Shown in pieces: positions 48,735 through 59,772 of a stretch of 64,000 bases of DNA (positions are counted from its first letter, which is position 1; each line of letters begins with the position of its first letter). A program made the position numbers and the translations under genes. Under the pieces are notes generated by a model. That model had not been told where the DNA came from. It worked only from the letters and a program-made list of their open reading frames with translations, and made no database searches. The stretch spans positions 37,411,204 through 37,475,203 of the forward strand of contig CM051511.1 in assembly GCA_028015205.1 (NCBI GenBank), written 5' to 3'. The DNA is from Mytilisepta virgata (lineage: Eukaryota > Mollusca > Bivalvia > Mytilida > Mytilidae).

Positions 48735-50007
48735 GTAGGTAACTCTTTCATGCAAAGTTACAGTGATGAACCAAAAATATTTTATTCGTTGAATATTTTG
48801 TTATATATTTCATATAAAACCAGATCTTTTAAAAAATTTGTTATGAGATTAATTTTAGGCCACAGATTTTAAAATCTGTGCACCATTGAATTAGCAATTA
48901 TCTCAAGTTTTAATGTTTATTTTCATAATATATTCTGATGGTTCATTGTTTAAAAACACTGTTAAATTTATGTGATAAAAAATAAGTAAATTTATTTGAC
49001 ATCATAAAATTTATTGTATTTAAATCATTATATTTTCAACTCCCTAAACTCAAAACTCAAATATAAATAATTAAAAAATATTAATAGAGATAATTACCTG
49101 CTTGATTCTGTATAAATTGGTATAAATTGTAATAATTGGTTTACAAATTACTTTAGAATAAATTTACGAAAAAAGTAATTTTTTTTATGAAAATATATGG
49201 AAAAAATACATTGTGTGAAATATTTTTGGCACGTCACTGTATGTTATTTCGAAGTTTGTCAGCATTTAATAGATGAACTATGACAACTTAGACTTCAGCT
49301 TTCAGTAAAATATGTCCCCCTGGACTTTGTTTCCTAGTAAAGTAAATCCATGTTTTGAATTTTACTAGAAAAAATTTAGTCCCAGGATTAATTTTCCTAG
49401 GAAAACAAGCCCATAATTAGTAATATAATAGGTCCGGCATCAGTTTTCCTAGGAAAAATTTTTCTGAGACTTAATTTGAACGTGACAATAGTTGTTTTAT
49501 TTGTAGAGGATTTTTTTTTCGTATTAAATCAGTTTCACAATTATCCAAATTTAAACTAGTGAGTATGTAACAGTAAATTTAGTCCCGTAGTAAAATATGT
49601 CCCCCGGACTTTGTTTCCTAATGGTAAGTCCGTATTTTGACAAGAGATGATTTTTTCAAATCAGTTTTAAAGGCATGAGTGAAATGTGTTCACCACAAAG
49701 TATTAAGATTTTTGTAGTGAGTACTTTTCATAATTTATGTAAAAGATTTTTATCAACATAACATTAGCTAGAACTCAAGGCAATAAAAATAGGAAAAATA
49801 TATAAGTCAATAGTAAATTTAATAATAATATTTATTTATAATAATTTTATCTCCAGATGAACCTATTTTCCTAGTAAATTTTTGTTCATTTCTATCTATT
49901 CAATTAAAAGTGAATATTATCTTTATCTATAATAAATTCCATTTTTCCTTAATATTCATTTTCCACAATATATCATATTTTAGAAGTATTTGCATTTAAA
50001 CATTTAA
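48735..50007. other. AT-rich part of intron 11
   Basis: No gene. Two loosely related blocks (about 49308-49460 and 49560-49640) share ATGTCCCCC.GGACTTTGTT and TTTCCTAGTAAA words, so they are probably an old duplication. Confidence 0.45.
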
Positions 50008-50258
50008 AAATGTTCTTGTCTGAAACCACTTAGCTAGTTGGAACAAGACTTAGCAATAATTGTCCTTAGATGGTTCTCTTTTAGAAATGTGTCCATTGAC
50101 CTGGACTGTCAACCAAGATGGCTGCCACAGCTGAACTTAGTTTAACATAGAACCCTATATAGAAAAACTAGCCAAATTGACTGCAACACTTAAATTTTTA
50201 GTCCTGCTCAAGATGAAAAGTTAAATACAGGTGAGGAATACAGGCTCTTGAGACCTTG
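50008..50258 (+). repeat. GCTCACCTGG-family fragment in intron 11
   Basis: A single internal unit and a slightly changed end word (ACAGGTGAGGAATACAGGCT). The start is missing. Confidence 0.7.
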
Positions 50259-50581
50259 CAGACCTTATTGGTTGGAAATTATCAATTTATTTTTAATAAA
50301 GTCAAGCTTAAAAAAATGCTTTTTTCTTCCTGCAGGGGTAAATAAAGTTAGCTCATGGTTCATCAACTCATGTAAAGTTAACTCACATTGTCTATCCGTT
50401 GAGCTCAAATTAACTTGTGGTCCAGGAACTAATGTCAGATTAATTCAAAGACAAACAAGAAACAAATGTTTTATTGTCAATCAAGACGCCCTGTGTAAGG
50501 CTAAAGAATTACAGAATATATACAATGATTAATATGATTGATTGCCAAATTAAAATAAAACACAATTTAAAGAAAGAAATT

Positions 50582-50678
50582 ATATATGTATATTTATATA
50601 AAGATAATAATAATAATAATAATTATATATGTATATTTATATAAAGATAATAATAATAATAATATTAATAAAAATAAT

Positions 50679-50709
<31 letters not shown>

Positions 50710-50745
50710 TTAATAAAAATAAAAATAATAATATTAATAAAAAAA
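50582..50745. repeat. TAA microsatellite and short tandem duplication
   Basis: (AAT)n with interruptions, preceded by two copies of ATTATATATGTATATTTATA. Hydrophobic frames on the minus strand here are only translated microsatellite. Confidence 0.9.
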
Positions 50746-51419
50746 ACAAACAAAGTTTGTAAAAAATAGTACAAATTTTTAACTGCAAAAGTCAAGGGGG
50801 ACATATACAGCGACCAAATTCCCAATGAATGAGTGTGGATCCAAGTGACAGAGCACCAAACTACTAGACAAAGACAGATGTGAATTTAATTTAATTTTGA
50901 ATTTCTTAAGGTGTACAGATCGTTTAATAAAATATATAGTTTATTATAAATGAAACTGTCTTCAGCCGACATTAACCAAATAAAAGAGGTCATTAGACAA
51001 GCTTTACTCAGACTATACTGTTCTCAGTAAATTGACAGGATAGGTCAACACTGAATTCTTTACTAATTCATGTGAGGTCACATGATCTTAAACACACTAC
51101 CATTGTTGTATGTCAAACATTTGGACAGAACAAATCTGTTTCTACCCTTGTTTGACTGTTACTCACTTACTCACCCAACTAGTAACAGGGGGTGCAGGGA
51201 TCGCTGTCGATTCCGACAGTACAGATTTCTAAGATTTAATTGAGGGAAAAATTATATAAAAATTGCTGACGTATAATCGTGGGTTAATGGTGTGTATATT
51301 GTCACTACAATTCCTTTAACGTAATTTTGTAGAATCTCTTGCAAATATCCATTTCCACTCATTCCCTGGGGCAAGGGAGGGGAGGTATTAGTCCCACTCT
51401 GTTGAATTTTATTTACAGT

Positions 51420-51545
51420 GTTTTGTATTATTGTTTTAATGTTTTTTTAACATTTTATGCCTATGAGCACAATTGATGAGCCGTAAATCGACAAAATGTG
51501 TACATCTTGTGCATCAAAATTGGTATTCGTAGAATTTATTGTATC
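51420..51545 (+). repeat. Hammerhead-core SINE fragment upstream of exon 12
   Basis: TTGATGAGCCGTAAATCGAC then AAAATGTGTACATCTTGTGCATCAAAATTGG (given as a continuation of the same block). It ends about 40 bases before the exon 12 acceptor. Confidence 0.55.
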
Positions 51546-51581
51546 ACATATCAATAATTTTTATTTCTCATCCATTTTCAG

Positions 51582-51692
51582 AAGCCAGAAATTGATGCCA
51601 GTTCAGACAAAGGAATACGTCCGATGTCCATCCAAGGAGCTATAGAATTCAATAATGTAGATTTTATCTACCCAACAAGAGAAGAAGTTCAG
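51582..51692 (+). CDS. ABCB1: ABCB1-like exon 12 (start of NBD1, A-loop)
   Basis: Residues 388-424. It opens NBD1 with IEFNNVDFIYPTRE. Tyr417 is the A-loop aromatic residue that stacks on the adenine of ATP. The acceptor is CATTTTCAG and the donor CAG|GTATAT, phase 0. A hammerhead-core SINE fragment ends about 40 bases upstream. Confidence 0.95.
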
Positions 51693-52683
51693 GTATATTC
51701 ATATGTATATTTATAAACTTTGTTCTGTGCAGTCTTTATGAAAGAAATGCTGTCTGATCGAAAAAATGTCAGACAAAAATCCAGTCTGTCCGACAAAATT
51801 TGAGATTCCTTAGTTGAACATACAGGAGCAAAATGCCAAATTTTGGTTTCGGTCAGACAAACCTTTAAACAATTTCATAAAGACTGTCTGTGCAGCTTCA
51901 ATTCACTGTGAGAATTCCAAATATTAATGACACATATTAATTGAATTTAAGATGGAAATTACAAATTAAATATGTGTTTATTGTAGTTTAATGCAATTTT
52001 CAGTAAAATTTGCTAGTTTTATTTGCTGGAGTATCCAGAGAGGGCCACTGAAATATAGATAACAAGAAAAATAAATGGAAATGGTGAGCTGTCAAAAGGG
52101 GCATAAAATGACTAAAATGTATGAAATACACAAGTCAAACAAAACCAAATATAAAATCGTAAAAAACAACAACAAACTAAAAAGTATACATACTCAACAT
52201 TTCAACCCATATGGTCTTGATCACGTGTATATAAAAAATAAAAATAAAAAGGTGTTGACTCTTTGAAACCCAGAACAAGACTGAGTCCGTACAGAAAATG
52301 TAAACAAAAACAAAAACAAAAAATTATTTGACGTGGGTGTCATCAGTAAACGTACTTCATAGAAAATACATAAATGGCAAGGTAGATAGTAAAACTATAT
52401 AGTAAAAATAAGTGAAATAATATATTTGACGTTGTGATGTATAGAAAATGTACCATATATAAGATAACTGTACCACAAAAAGTTAGTGTGCATACTTAGT
52501 AAATGAATTGAAATTAAGAATTTTTTACATTAATTCCACGGGGTCGGAGTGTCCCTAGGCTAAAGAGAGGGCCACTGAAATATATATCTTTAATCATATT
52601 ATGACATTGGTTATTACTTGGGTCATCCTAATAGAGCCAAGGAAATATAAAATTTAGATTAAGTGTCCATGATTTACTTGTTG

Positions 52684-52809
52684 AGACAGGACAATGCCAT
52701 AAGACACCAAGAGAAGAAAGATTTAAGTAAAATATGTAAAACTATTGAAGATGAAATACACTTCTTCATACACTGTAATATAGGGATAGAAGAGGTTTTC
52801 TCAATTTAG
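52684..52809 (+). pseudogene. Degenerate LINE C-terminal fragment
   Basis: A short frame containing ICKTIEDEIHFFIHCNI, resembling the IEDE.HFL..C motif common near the C-terminus of LINE ORF2 proteins. There is no start and a stop follows, so it is a decayed fragment. Confidence 0.45.
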
Positions 52810-52897
52810 GAAAATATTCATTGATCTCCACTAGAATCTTTATCCCTTCAACTCCTAGAGATATTAGCATACAGTAATTTCATTTATAATTTTTTAA

Positions 52898-53128
52898 GTG
52901 CTAGCTCAGAAATTAACAGTCCTCAGAAAGATATATCACCCCACTTGGACACATTATACTGACTCATTGCCAACTAGTCTGTGCTCTTACTCCTAGATAT
53001 CACATGCTAATGTTGGAGCAGCAGCAAATAACAATTTTAATGTCTTTTTTTTTACCCTGCTTTGGATCAAACCGTTGACCTTCCACGCTCGAGGTGAGCA
53101 TGCTTCCATAAGCACGGCCACCAATCGC
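52898..53128 (-). mobile_element. tRNA-derived SINE, minus strand, in intron 12
   Basis: Reverse complement of the family at 53881-54237 (CTTACTCCTAGATATCAC, GTTGACCTTCCACGCTCGAG). It lacks the 3' tail. Its head runs into the large inverted repeat at 53112. Confidence 0.7.
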
Positions 53129-53740
53129 AGCCAAAAGCTGTGAAAGAAAAAAGTTTAGAGGAATTTCCGGTTGTGACTTGGAGGAAACCATTTACGTGAC
53201 CTTTTGCGACTAAGATATAATACAAACATTAATGCACTACTAAGTTTTCTAAATATTGATTCCTCCAAATCACATCTAGTTCCTCCAAGTCACACAGGTC
53301 TCTCCTAGTCACAGCATTGCACTAAATATCTGTATTTGTTGGCAATTCAAAGACTTTGGTTAATTAAAGATGACTTGAATATTTGGTCGTCAAATAGAAT
53401 CCTTTTGAATAAAAACTATCCAGAAACAACCATTTCGCTCCGGAAAACACGTCTGCAGCATGAAACACCTCAACTTCTGTCTGCCAAAAGTTGTAGTACC
53501 AACATAATATTACCGATGTAAAAACAATGTTAATATGTGACAGGGAAATTACTAAAGGGTATGATGACATTCTTAGAATTTCATATTCTCTTTAAAAACC
53601 TCATAAGGACCATTAATGTATGACCTACCTGTAAAAGGTCACGTAAATGGTTTCCTCCAAGTCACAACCGGAAATTCCTCTAAACGTTTTTCTTTCACAG
53701 CATTTGGCTATGACTTAGAGCGATCGGTGGCCGTGATAAG
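53112..53740. repeat. Large inverted repeat with SINE heads at both ends
   Basis: Arms of about 95 bases (CTGTGAAAGAAAAAAGTTTA, GGAATTTCCGGTTGTGACTT, ATTTACGTGACCTTTT) are near-identical in opposite orientation at 53112-53208 and 53628-53740. Outside each arm is CACGGCCACC.ATCGC or its complement, the SINE head. The interior of about 420 bp has no recognised product. Confidence 0.8.
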
Positions 53741-53880
53741 ATAACCAAGATGGTTTCAAACTGGAAACTAAGCTCTTAACTATCTAATATCAAACGTTTG
53801 TAGAATATATTTTTATGTTGCCTTGTTTTATGTCTATTATTTGTTCGGTAAATTGATGCCTGTAACCCAAATGGGTTTCC

Positions 53881-54237
53881 GCCTCGGTCGTCTCGTGGTA
53901 GCGTGCCCCGACTGAGTGCGGAAGGTCATGGGTTCCATCCCCAGGTGGGTCAAACCAGACTTCAAAATTGGTATTTGCTGCTTCTCTGCCAAGCACGCTG
54001 CATCTAGGAGTAAGAGAGCAAAGATCGAATGGTCCGCTCGGAGTCAGTATAATGTGTCCGAGTGGGGTGATATGTCTTCCTGTGTACAGTTACCTTGTGA
54101 GCTAGCACATTAAAAATCCGGCTCAGTGTGTCGGTCTAGTACAAAGAAGGGATCATATTTGTTATCATATCAACATGTTGTTGTCCTGATATGCACCTGG
54201 TTGCCACTGGACATTAAACAATTAATCCATCCATCCA
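53881..54237 (+). mobile_element. tRNA-derived SINE, full-length reference copy
   Basis: Head GCCTCGGTCGTCTCGTGGTAGCGTG (tRNA-like, A box split here) and ATGGGTTCCATCCCCA (B box), body CTGCATCTAGGAGTAAGAGA and GGGGTGATATGTCTTCCTGT, tail TTGCCACTGGACATTAAACA then (ATCC)n. It lies 73 bases upstream of exon 13. Confidence 0.8.
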
Positions 54238-54309
54238 AATGGGTTTCTGTCTTCATCAAAGATTATATATGATAAAAGAAATGAAATTAGCTCTATATAT
54301 TGTTTGTAG

Positions 54310-54435
54310 GTACTGACAAATTTTAACCTGAAAATAAAACCAGGTCAGACTGTGGCATTGGTTGGCTCCAGTGGCTGTGGTAAATCAACAGTTGTTAATT
54401 TGATACAGAGATTTTATGATCCTTCAGCAGGGGAG
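54310..54435 (+). CDS. ABCB1: ABCB1-like exon 13 (NBD1 Walker A)
   Basis: Residues 425-466, carrying the Walker A P-loop GSSGCGKST at 443-451 with the phosphate-binding Lys449, followed by [11 protein letters not shown]. All P-loop residues are intact, so ATP binding at site 1 is predicted. The acceptor is GTTTGTAG and the donor GAG|GTAACT, phase 0. Confidence 0.96.
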
Positions 54436-54630
54436 GTAACTCAATTTTTTTACATCAAATATTTTGCAATTTAAATTTTGTTTAGAATTTTCTAACAAAA
54501 ATACAATTATGTTATCTTTTTGTCATAGCAAAAGGAACATTTTCATTCTGCTTGCAATCATAAAAAATTGAATCAATATTTTGACTATAACAAAGGTTTG
54601 ATAGAAACATTTTTTTCTGTTGAAAAAAAT

Positions 54631-55438
54631 GTAACAGTAGAGCATGATTTGTCTCCCAAAATTACCTACCGCACCAAGCGGGAATCGAACCCGGAACCTT
54701 TGGTTCAGTAGTCCACCACTCTACCAACTGAGCTAAAGGAGTACTCCACTAGCGCCGCTAATGGAGGGTTGTTATAAACCTGTTACGGTTCTAAAACTTC
54801 AATTGAACACGAGGGAAGCCCCGTTACACTCCACCCTTCTCAAGAGTCATCGTCCTCGATGACGATATCCATCCTCAACCCATTTGCCAACTAACCCTTT
54901 TTGATAACCTTGGGTTTTTTCATTGGGCGCCAATGTAACAGTAGAACATGATTTGTCTCACAAAATTACCTACATCACCAACCGGGGATCGAACCTGGAA
55001 CCTTTGGTTAAGTAGTCCACCGCTCTACCAACTGAGCTAAAGGAGTACTACACTAGCGCAGCTAATGAAGGGTGGTTATAAACCTGTTATGGTTCTATTA
55101 CTTCTATCGTACACGAGGGAAGCTCCGTTACACTTCTCCCATCTCAAGAGTCATCCTCCTATGATGACGATATCCAATTTCAACCCATTTGCCAACTTGC
55201 CCTTTTTGACAATCTGGGTTTTTTCGTTGGGCTCCAATGTAACAGTAGAACATGATTTGTCTCCCAAAATTACCTACCGCACCAACCGGGGATTGAACCT
55301 GGAACCTTTTGTTCAGTAGTCCACTGTTCTACGAACTGAGCTAAAGGAGTAATCCACTAGCGCAGCTAACGGAGGGTGGTTATAAACCTGTTATGGTTCT
55401 ATAACTTCTATCATACACGAGGGAAGCTCCATTACACT
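54631..55438 (-). repeat. 304-bp tandem repeat carrying tRNA-like units (2.7 copies)
   Basis: GTAACAGTAG starts at 54631, 54935 and 55239, exactly 304 bp apart. On the minus strand each copy reads CCTTTAGCTCAGTTGGTAGA and GGTTCCGGGTTCGATTCCCG, the A and B boxes of a tRNA. The acceptor arms do not pair and the anticodon stem is poor, so these are tRNA-derived and not functional tRNA genes. Copies 2 and 3 have more changes. Confidence 0.8.
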
Positions 55439-55567
55439 GAAATACTTTAAATCACATGGTGCACAACAAATAACCAGAGTAGACAATGGACTGAAAAACG
55501 ATCAGTCCTAATAGTTTAATCCCCAATATTATTTCAATGCCCAGACAAATTATTCATCTCACTCCAT

Positions 55568-55836
55568 ATAGAAAACATAGAAATTGCCGAACAAGACTTG
55601 GGTCAGCAGTTTTTAGGCTCGAAATCATATATCCAATTATAAGTAGATAAATCATACATCAAATGTTGGGTTGAAGGGAATAAAGCTTTCGTTTGTGGTA
55701 CAGGGAGATTGTTGGTGAATAAAATGTACATATTCTTAGAGAAAAATGAATAAGTAATCGATTTATCTATATATATAATTGGATATATTACGATTTGCTG
55801 CTGCAAGTCTGGGTCGGCAATTTCCATGTTTTCTAT
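55568..55836. repeat. Inverted-repeat MITE in intron 13
   Basis: ATAGAAAACATAGAAATTGC and GCAATTTCCATGTTTTCTAT form the ends, with further inverted words (AAGACTTGGGTCAGCAG / CTGCTGCAAGTCTGGGTC and ATCCAATTATA / TATAATTGGAT). Confidence 0.75.
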
Positions 55837-56184
55837 ACTGGGTTCACTCTGACGGCCCACGGCCACAGTATATCCCAAAAAATGCCGTCAGACGTCAGAG
55901 CTATCTCGGACTAGACATCGCAGTGGAAAATAGTCTGCAGGACAATATACCAAAAAACGTTTACCAATCAGAAGACACATTATATCTAATTTAGAAATAA
56001 AACAGATATGTTTGGAAGGCACAATTATAAATTCACTTTTAGATTTCCCATTTGCAATAGAAAATGGCTGTGTAATGTACCCATCAATTTATTGGGCCAA
56101 GTATAATAGGAATGACATGATAGTGTGTCCACATTTACTTTAACTGTTTTCCTGCTAACATGCTGCACTTAGATAAGCCCTATA

Positions 56185-56364
56185 ATTTTATTTAGCAATG
56201 TCAGTAAACACTACGGGTGCCACTGGACGGACACCACAGTTTGTTTACAGAATACTGGTCCCAAAATAGGCTGGAAAAGGTTGTAAAAAAGCAGAATCCA
56301 GTTTTCGAATAAATTCCCCCAAAACAGCTCCACCTGGCATTTACTGACATTGCTATTTTATTTG
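56185..56364. repeat. Inverted-repeat MITE upstream of exon 14
   Basis: TTAGCAATGTCAGTAAA and TTTACTGACATTGCTA form the ends. It lies about 110 bases upstream of the exon 14 acceptor. Confidence 0.7.
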
Positions 56365-56476
56365 GCCTAATATAATAGTACCTCAAATTTAAGAACCTAC
56401 AAATACATCTTTTTCTTTAATTTACGAAAATTTACAAAAATGACTGAATTCTTTTCATTGATATTCAATCCTGTAG

Positions 56477-56680
56477 GTAATTCTAGATGGAAATAATTTA
56501 AAGGAGTTGAATCTAAAATGGTTAAGACAGAACATAGGTGTAGTGTCCCAGGAGCCTGTTTTATTTGGGTGTACCATCGCTGAGAACATTCGACTTGGAC
56601 AACCGACTGCTACAATGGCAGAAATAGAGAAGGCAGCTAAGGAGGCCAATGCACATAATTTTATTTCAAAATTACCAAAG
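56477..56680 (+). CDS. ABCB1: ABCB1-like exon 14 (NBD1 Q-loop and helical subdomain)
   Basis: Residues 467-534. It contains the Q-loop [10 protein letters not shown] (Gln491), which couples ATP hydrolysis to the transmembrane domains, and the helical subdomain motifs TIAENIRLG and [10 protein letters not shown]. The acceptor is ATCCTGTAG and the donor AAG|GTAATG, phase 0. Confidence 0.96.
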
Positions 56681-57321
56681 GTAATGTAGTACTCTGAGCA
56701 GGACTTGAGCTAATGGGCAATTTGGGCAACAATCCTTGACTTTGCCTTACCTCTTATCAAAAACAAAGATTAAGTCACCTGCAAATGTGTTCAAGTGCCT
56801 GATCTCATGTCAAAAGAAAATCTTAAGTTGTCCAGTGAATTTGATAAATTGCCTTAAGTTGCTGAACTAAGATAAAACATTTTCATGGAGAGAATATGAC
56901 AGGGATTTTGAAGGAATCTCATAACTCATACAATTAGGCAAAATTACCATGCTATTATTTGTTGGATCAGTAACAAAGGGAAATAATCCAAGTTGGTGTT
57001 CATAGATGTAGGTAATTGTCCATTAAAATATGAAAGGAGTGTTATGATGAATTATTTCTTGACACAAAAATTCCTGCTTACATATAAAACAAGTTCAAAG
57101 AAAACAAACAACAGTTTTATTGCCGCACTTCATATAAAGTCGCAGTAGGGCCTGCAAGATGGAGAAAAATGTTGCATGCACTCCAGGTCCAAGATAATCT
57201 GCAGTTTGAGCCTAATTCTTTGCTAAATCTTGATTTCATCTGTTTTATCAAAGGCCACAGCTGCGAGGTTAATCAGTCTCAATATAGCAGGCAAAGAAAT
57301 CTAACAAATACTGTCATAATT

Positions 57322-57684
57322 TGCCTGAGCTGCCTCAATGGTCTTGTGTTAGCGTGCTCACCTTGAGTGCAGAAGGTTGCTGGTTTCAACCCCAACTGAG
57401 TCAAACCAGAAACCTCAAATTTGTTATTTGCTGCTGCTTTGCAAAGTATGCAGCATCCTGGTGTAAGTGCAAAGACTGGTCGGCTCAGAGTCAGTGTAAC
57501 GAGTCTAGGGTGGGTGATATGTCTTCCTACAGACTGTCACTGGTGAGCTAGCACATTAAAAATTGGACTCAGCATGTCGACCTAGTACAAAGCAGGGTTT
57601 ATATTCATATCATATCAACATGTTCTCATCCTGATATGTATGAAATAATTGCCACTGGATGTAAAACAATAATCCATCATTCAA
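57322..57684 (+). mobile_element. tRNA-derived SINE abutting the exon 15 acceptor
   Basis: Head GCCTCAATGGTCTTGTGTTA, body GGTGATATGTCTTCCTACAG, tail TTGCCACTGGATGTAAAACA. It ends about 14 bases before exon 15. Confidence 0.8.
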
Positions 57685-57698
57685 TATTTGTAATACAG

Positions 57699-57869
57699 GG
57701 TTATGACACGTTAGTAGGGGAACGTGGTGCCCAATTGTCTGGAGGACAGAAACAGAGAGTGGCCATTGCACGGGCACTGGTCAGAGATCCTCGAATCATT
57801 TTGTTAGATGAAGCTACTTCAGCCTTAGACTCGGAGAGTGAAAAAGTCGTACAAGAAGCTCTTGAAAAG
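57699..57869 (+). CDS. ABCB1: ABCB1-like exon 15 (NBD1 signature and Walker B)
   Basis: Residues 535-591. It holds the ABC signature LSGGQ (547-551), Walker B RIILLD with the catalytic Glu572, and the D-loop SALD (575-578), all intact. The acceptor TAATACAG and donor AAG|GTATTT are phase 0. A tRNA-derived SINE ends only about 14 bases upstream, so the branch point and weak pyrimidine tract probably lie in SINE-derived sequence. Confidence 0.96.
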
Positions 57870-58079
57870 GTATTTTCAAACAGTGACAGTTGATTTTTAG
57901 AGGTTGACATGTTAAAAATAGTCTCAAAGAAACTGATTCAATTTTAAAAATTTAATTTTTATAGTACAAATTAAACCAATCACAGATCAAATGAACAAAT
58001 ATAAAAAAATATGATTAATATTTATTTGCTGTGAAAATTTTGTTAATTTTAATGTCATGGATTATAGAAAAGCATTTTG

Positions 58080-58195
58080 TTTTTTCATCATTGCATTCCT
58101 GGTTTTGAGGCCTTGAGCACAACTGACTGATGAGTCATAAATCGACAAAATGTGCACATTTTGTGCATCGAATTTGGATCAAAGAATTATATCAG
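58080..58195 (+). repeat. Hammerhead-core SINE fragment upstream of exon 16
   Basis: GAGGCCTTGAGCACAACTGA, CTGATGAGTCATAAATCGAC, then AAAATGTGCACATTTTGTGC. The GTC/GAC stem is intact but GAAA is changed to AAAA. It ends about 95 bases before exon 16. Confidence 0.55.
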
Positions 58196-58284
58196 CAATG
58201 CTCTCAGACTGCTTGTTTTGTCTTAGTTGTAAAACTTGCAAAAATTTCTTTTTCCAAAATAATACTTGTTTATTGTATTGTCAG

Positions 58285-58468
58285 GCCAGACAAGGAAGAA
58301 CTACATTAATTATAGCACACAGACTTTCAACTATACAGAAAGCAGACGTCATTTATGTCGTGGATAAAGGAGAGATTATAGAACAAGGAACACACTCTGA
58401 TCTAATGGAAAAAGAAGGACTTTATCATTCCCTGGTTACAGCACAGACATTGGTTGATGAGGAAGATG
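58285..58468 (+). CDS. ABCB1: ABCB1-like exon 16 (NBD1 H-loop and C-terminus)
   Basis: Residues 592-652 (plus one base). It begins [16 protein letters not shown] with the H-loop switch His603 and ends NBD1 with [13 protein letters not shown] and [12 protein letters not shown]. The acceptor is ATTGTCAG. The donor G|GTAGGG leaves phase 1. Reading through the donor meets TGA two codons on, so splicing is required. A hammerhead-core SINE fragment lies about 95 bases upstream. Confidence 0.95.
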
Positions 58469-59772
58469 GTAGGGAATGAATAAAGCATAGATTTTACAGC
58501 ATTCTTTTCTTCTGATATCAAGGTTTTCAAAAAAGTGTCATGATGTTTTTATTCAGAAGTTCTCATTCGTCTTTTAAAAGAGGGTTGTATAGTGGGGATG
58601 TTATGACAAGCAAACAGAAAATAAAAATTTCATTCCAAATTAATAAAAAATAAAAATTTGACCTGCTTGTTGTATTTTTTTCAATTTGCAAAGTATATAT
58701 GGCGAATGGCCACCTTCCAACATGAAAACAAATGAAATAAAAACTGTAAAAATAACACCACCCTTTTAAAACATTGTACTATTCAAAAGTTTAATTCAAG
58801 AAGACTGTAAAAATTCCAATTGGGAATTTGGTAAATAAAACAATTTTTTCCTTTCACTGAAAATAGGATAACTCAAGGAAAATTAGAGACAACAAGGGTA
58901 GGAAGGGAAATAATTATAGTATAACTAATCTTGAAATGCGAATACCTAAAAATCTACAACGAGTTACCGAACAACACATTTTTAGTGTTTTTTGGTCACA
59001 AGTTGTAGATATTTGGTATTTGAATTTTGAGATTAGTTATTCTGTTTATTAAATTGACATATTCCGTGTATTCATAAAATTTAACGAGAAAATACAAGGG
59101 ATTTTGTTCTTATGTGAATAAGTGACCTCATTTGTATAGCAACATTCTTGGCGGCGGCTATTGTTACGTCACTTCCTGGAGTGAAATATGACTTTCGATT
59201 TCACTGGGTGTATTATCGGATTTGATTTCACTCGGAAATCCAGGTATTTCACCACACTCAACGTAATAAAGTTAAATAATTATTTCATGGTAACAGGGTG
59301 GATTTATTGGGCTCAAAATATACTGGTCCCCTAAAAAATTTAGAAAAAAACATTTTTTTAATAAAAAAATGCAAAATTTGAAAACATATTTACGGCATAA
59401 TACCCCAGATTTGAATTTCTGGATCTACATTAAGTAAGCATGTCTTTAAAAAATAGTGGTTAAAATCATAATAAATGAAAAGTGTGCATGTGTTCACAGT
59501 TTAATATATAATTAACACTTTTATCAAATTAATATTTTTTTCAAACTTTAAATTTTGTAACTGTATGTATATTTTGAGTATATTTTTTTTTCTTGCCAAA
59601 TCCGTCAGGGCTTTCTTTCCAATAAAGTTTTTTTTTTTTTTTTATAATATTATGATATTCGTACTATCAAGAAAGATAACCTACACTTTGATTTTAAATA
59701 TTTTCATATGAGACATTTTTTAGTTATAGAAAGGTTTGTCATGCTGTAGTTTATTATTTTATTTTATTTCAG
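58469..59772. other. Intron 16 without recognised repeats
   Basis: AT-rich. It contains an inverted pair around AACTAATCTTGAAATGCGAA (58924) and TTTTGAGATTAGTTATTC (59023), a small hairpin of about 120 bp. No exon is seen. Confidence 0.45.

Noticed and set aside
50594..50825. Leu/Ile-rich frames resembling a membrane peptide
   Set aside because: Translated TAA microsatellite.
53336..53521. 61-codon frame inside the inverted repeat
   Set aside because: No recognisable motif and no splice partner; spacer of a mobile-type inverted repeat.
54664..54745. Functional tRNA gene on the minus strand
   Set aside because: A and B boxes are present, but the acceptor stem does not pair, the anticodon stem is poor, and it repeats in decayed form every 304 bp.
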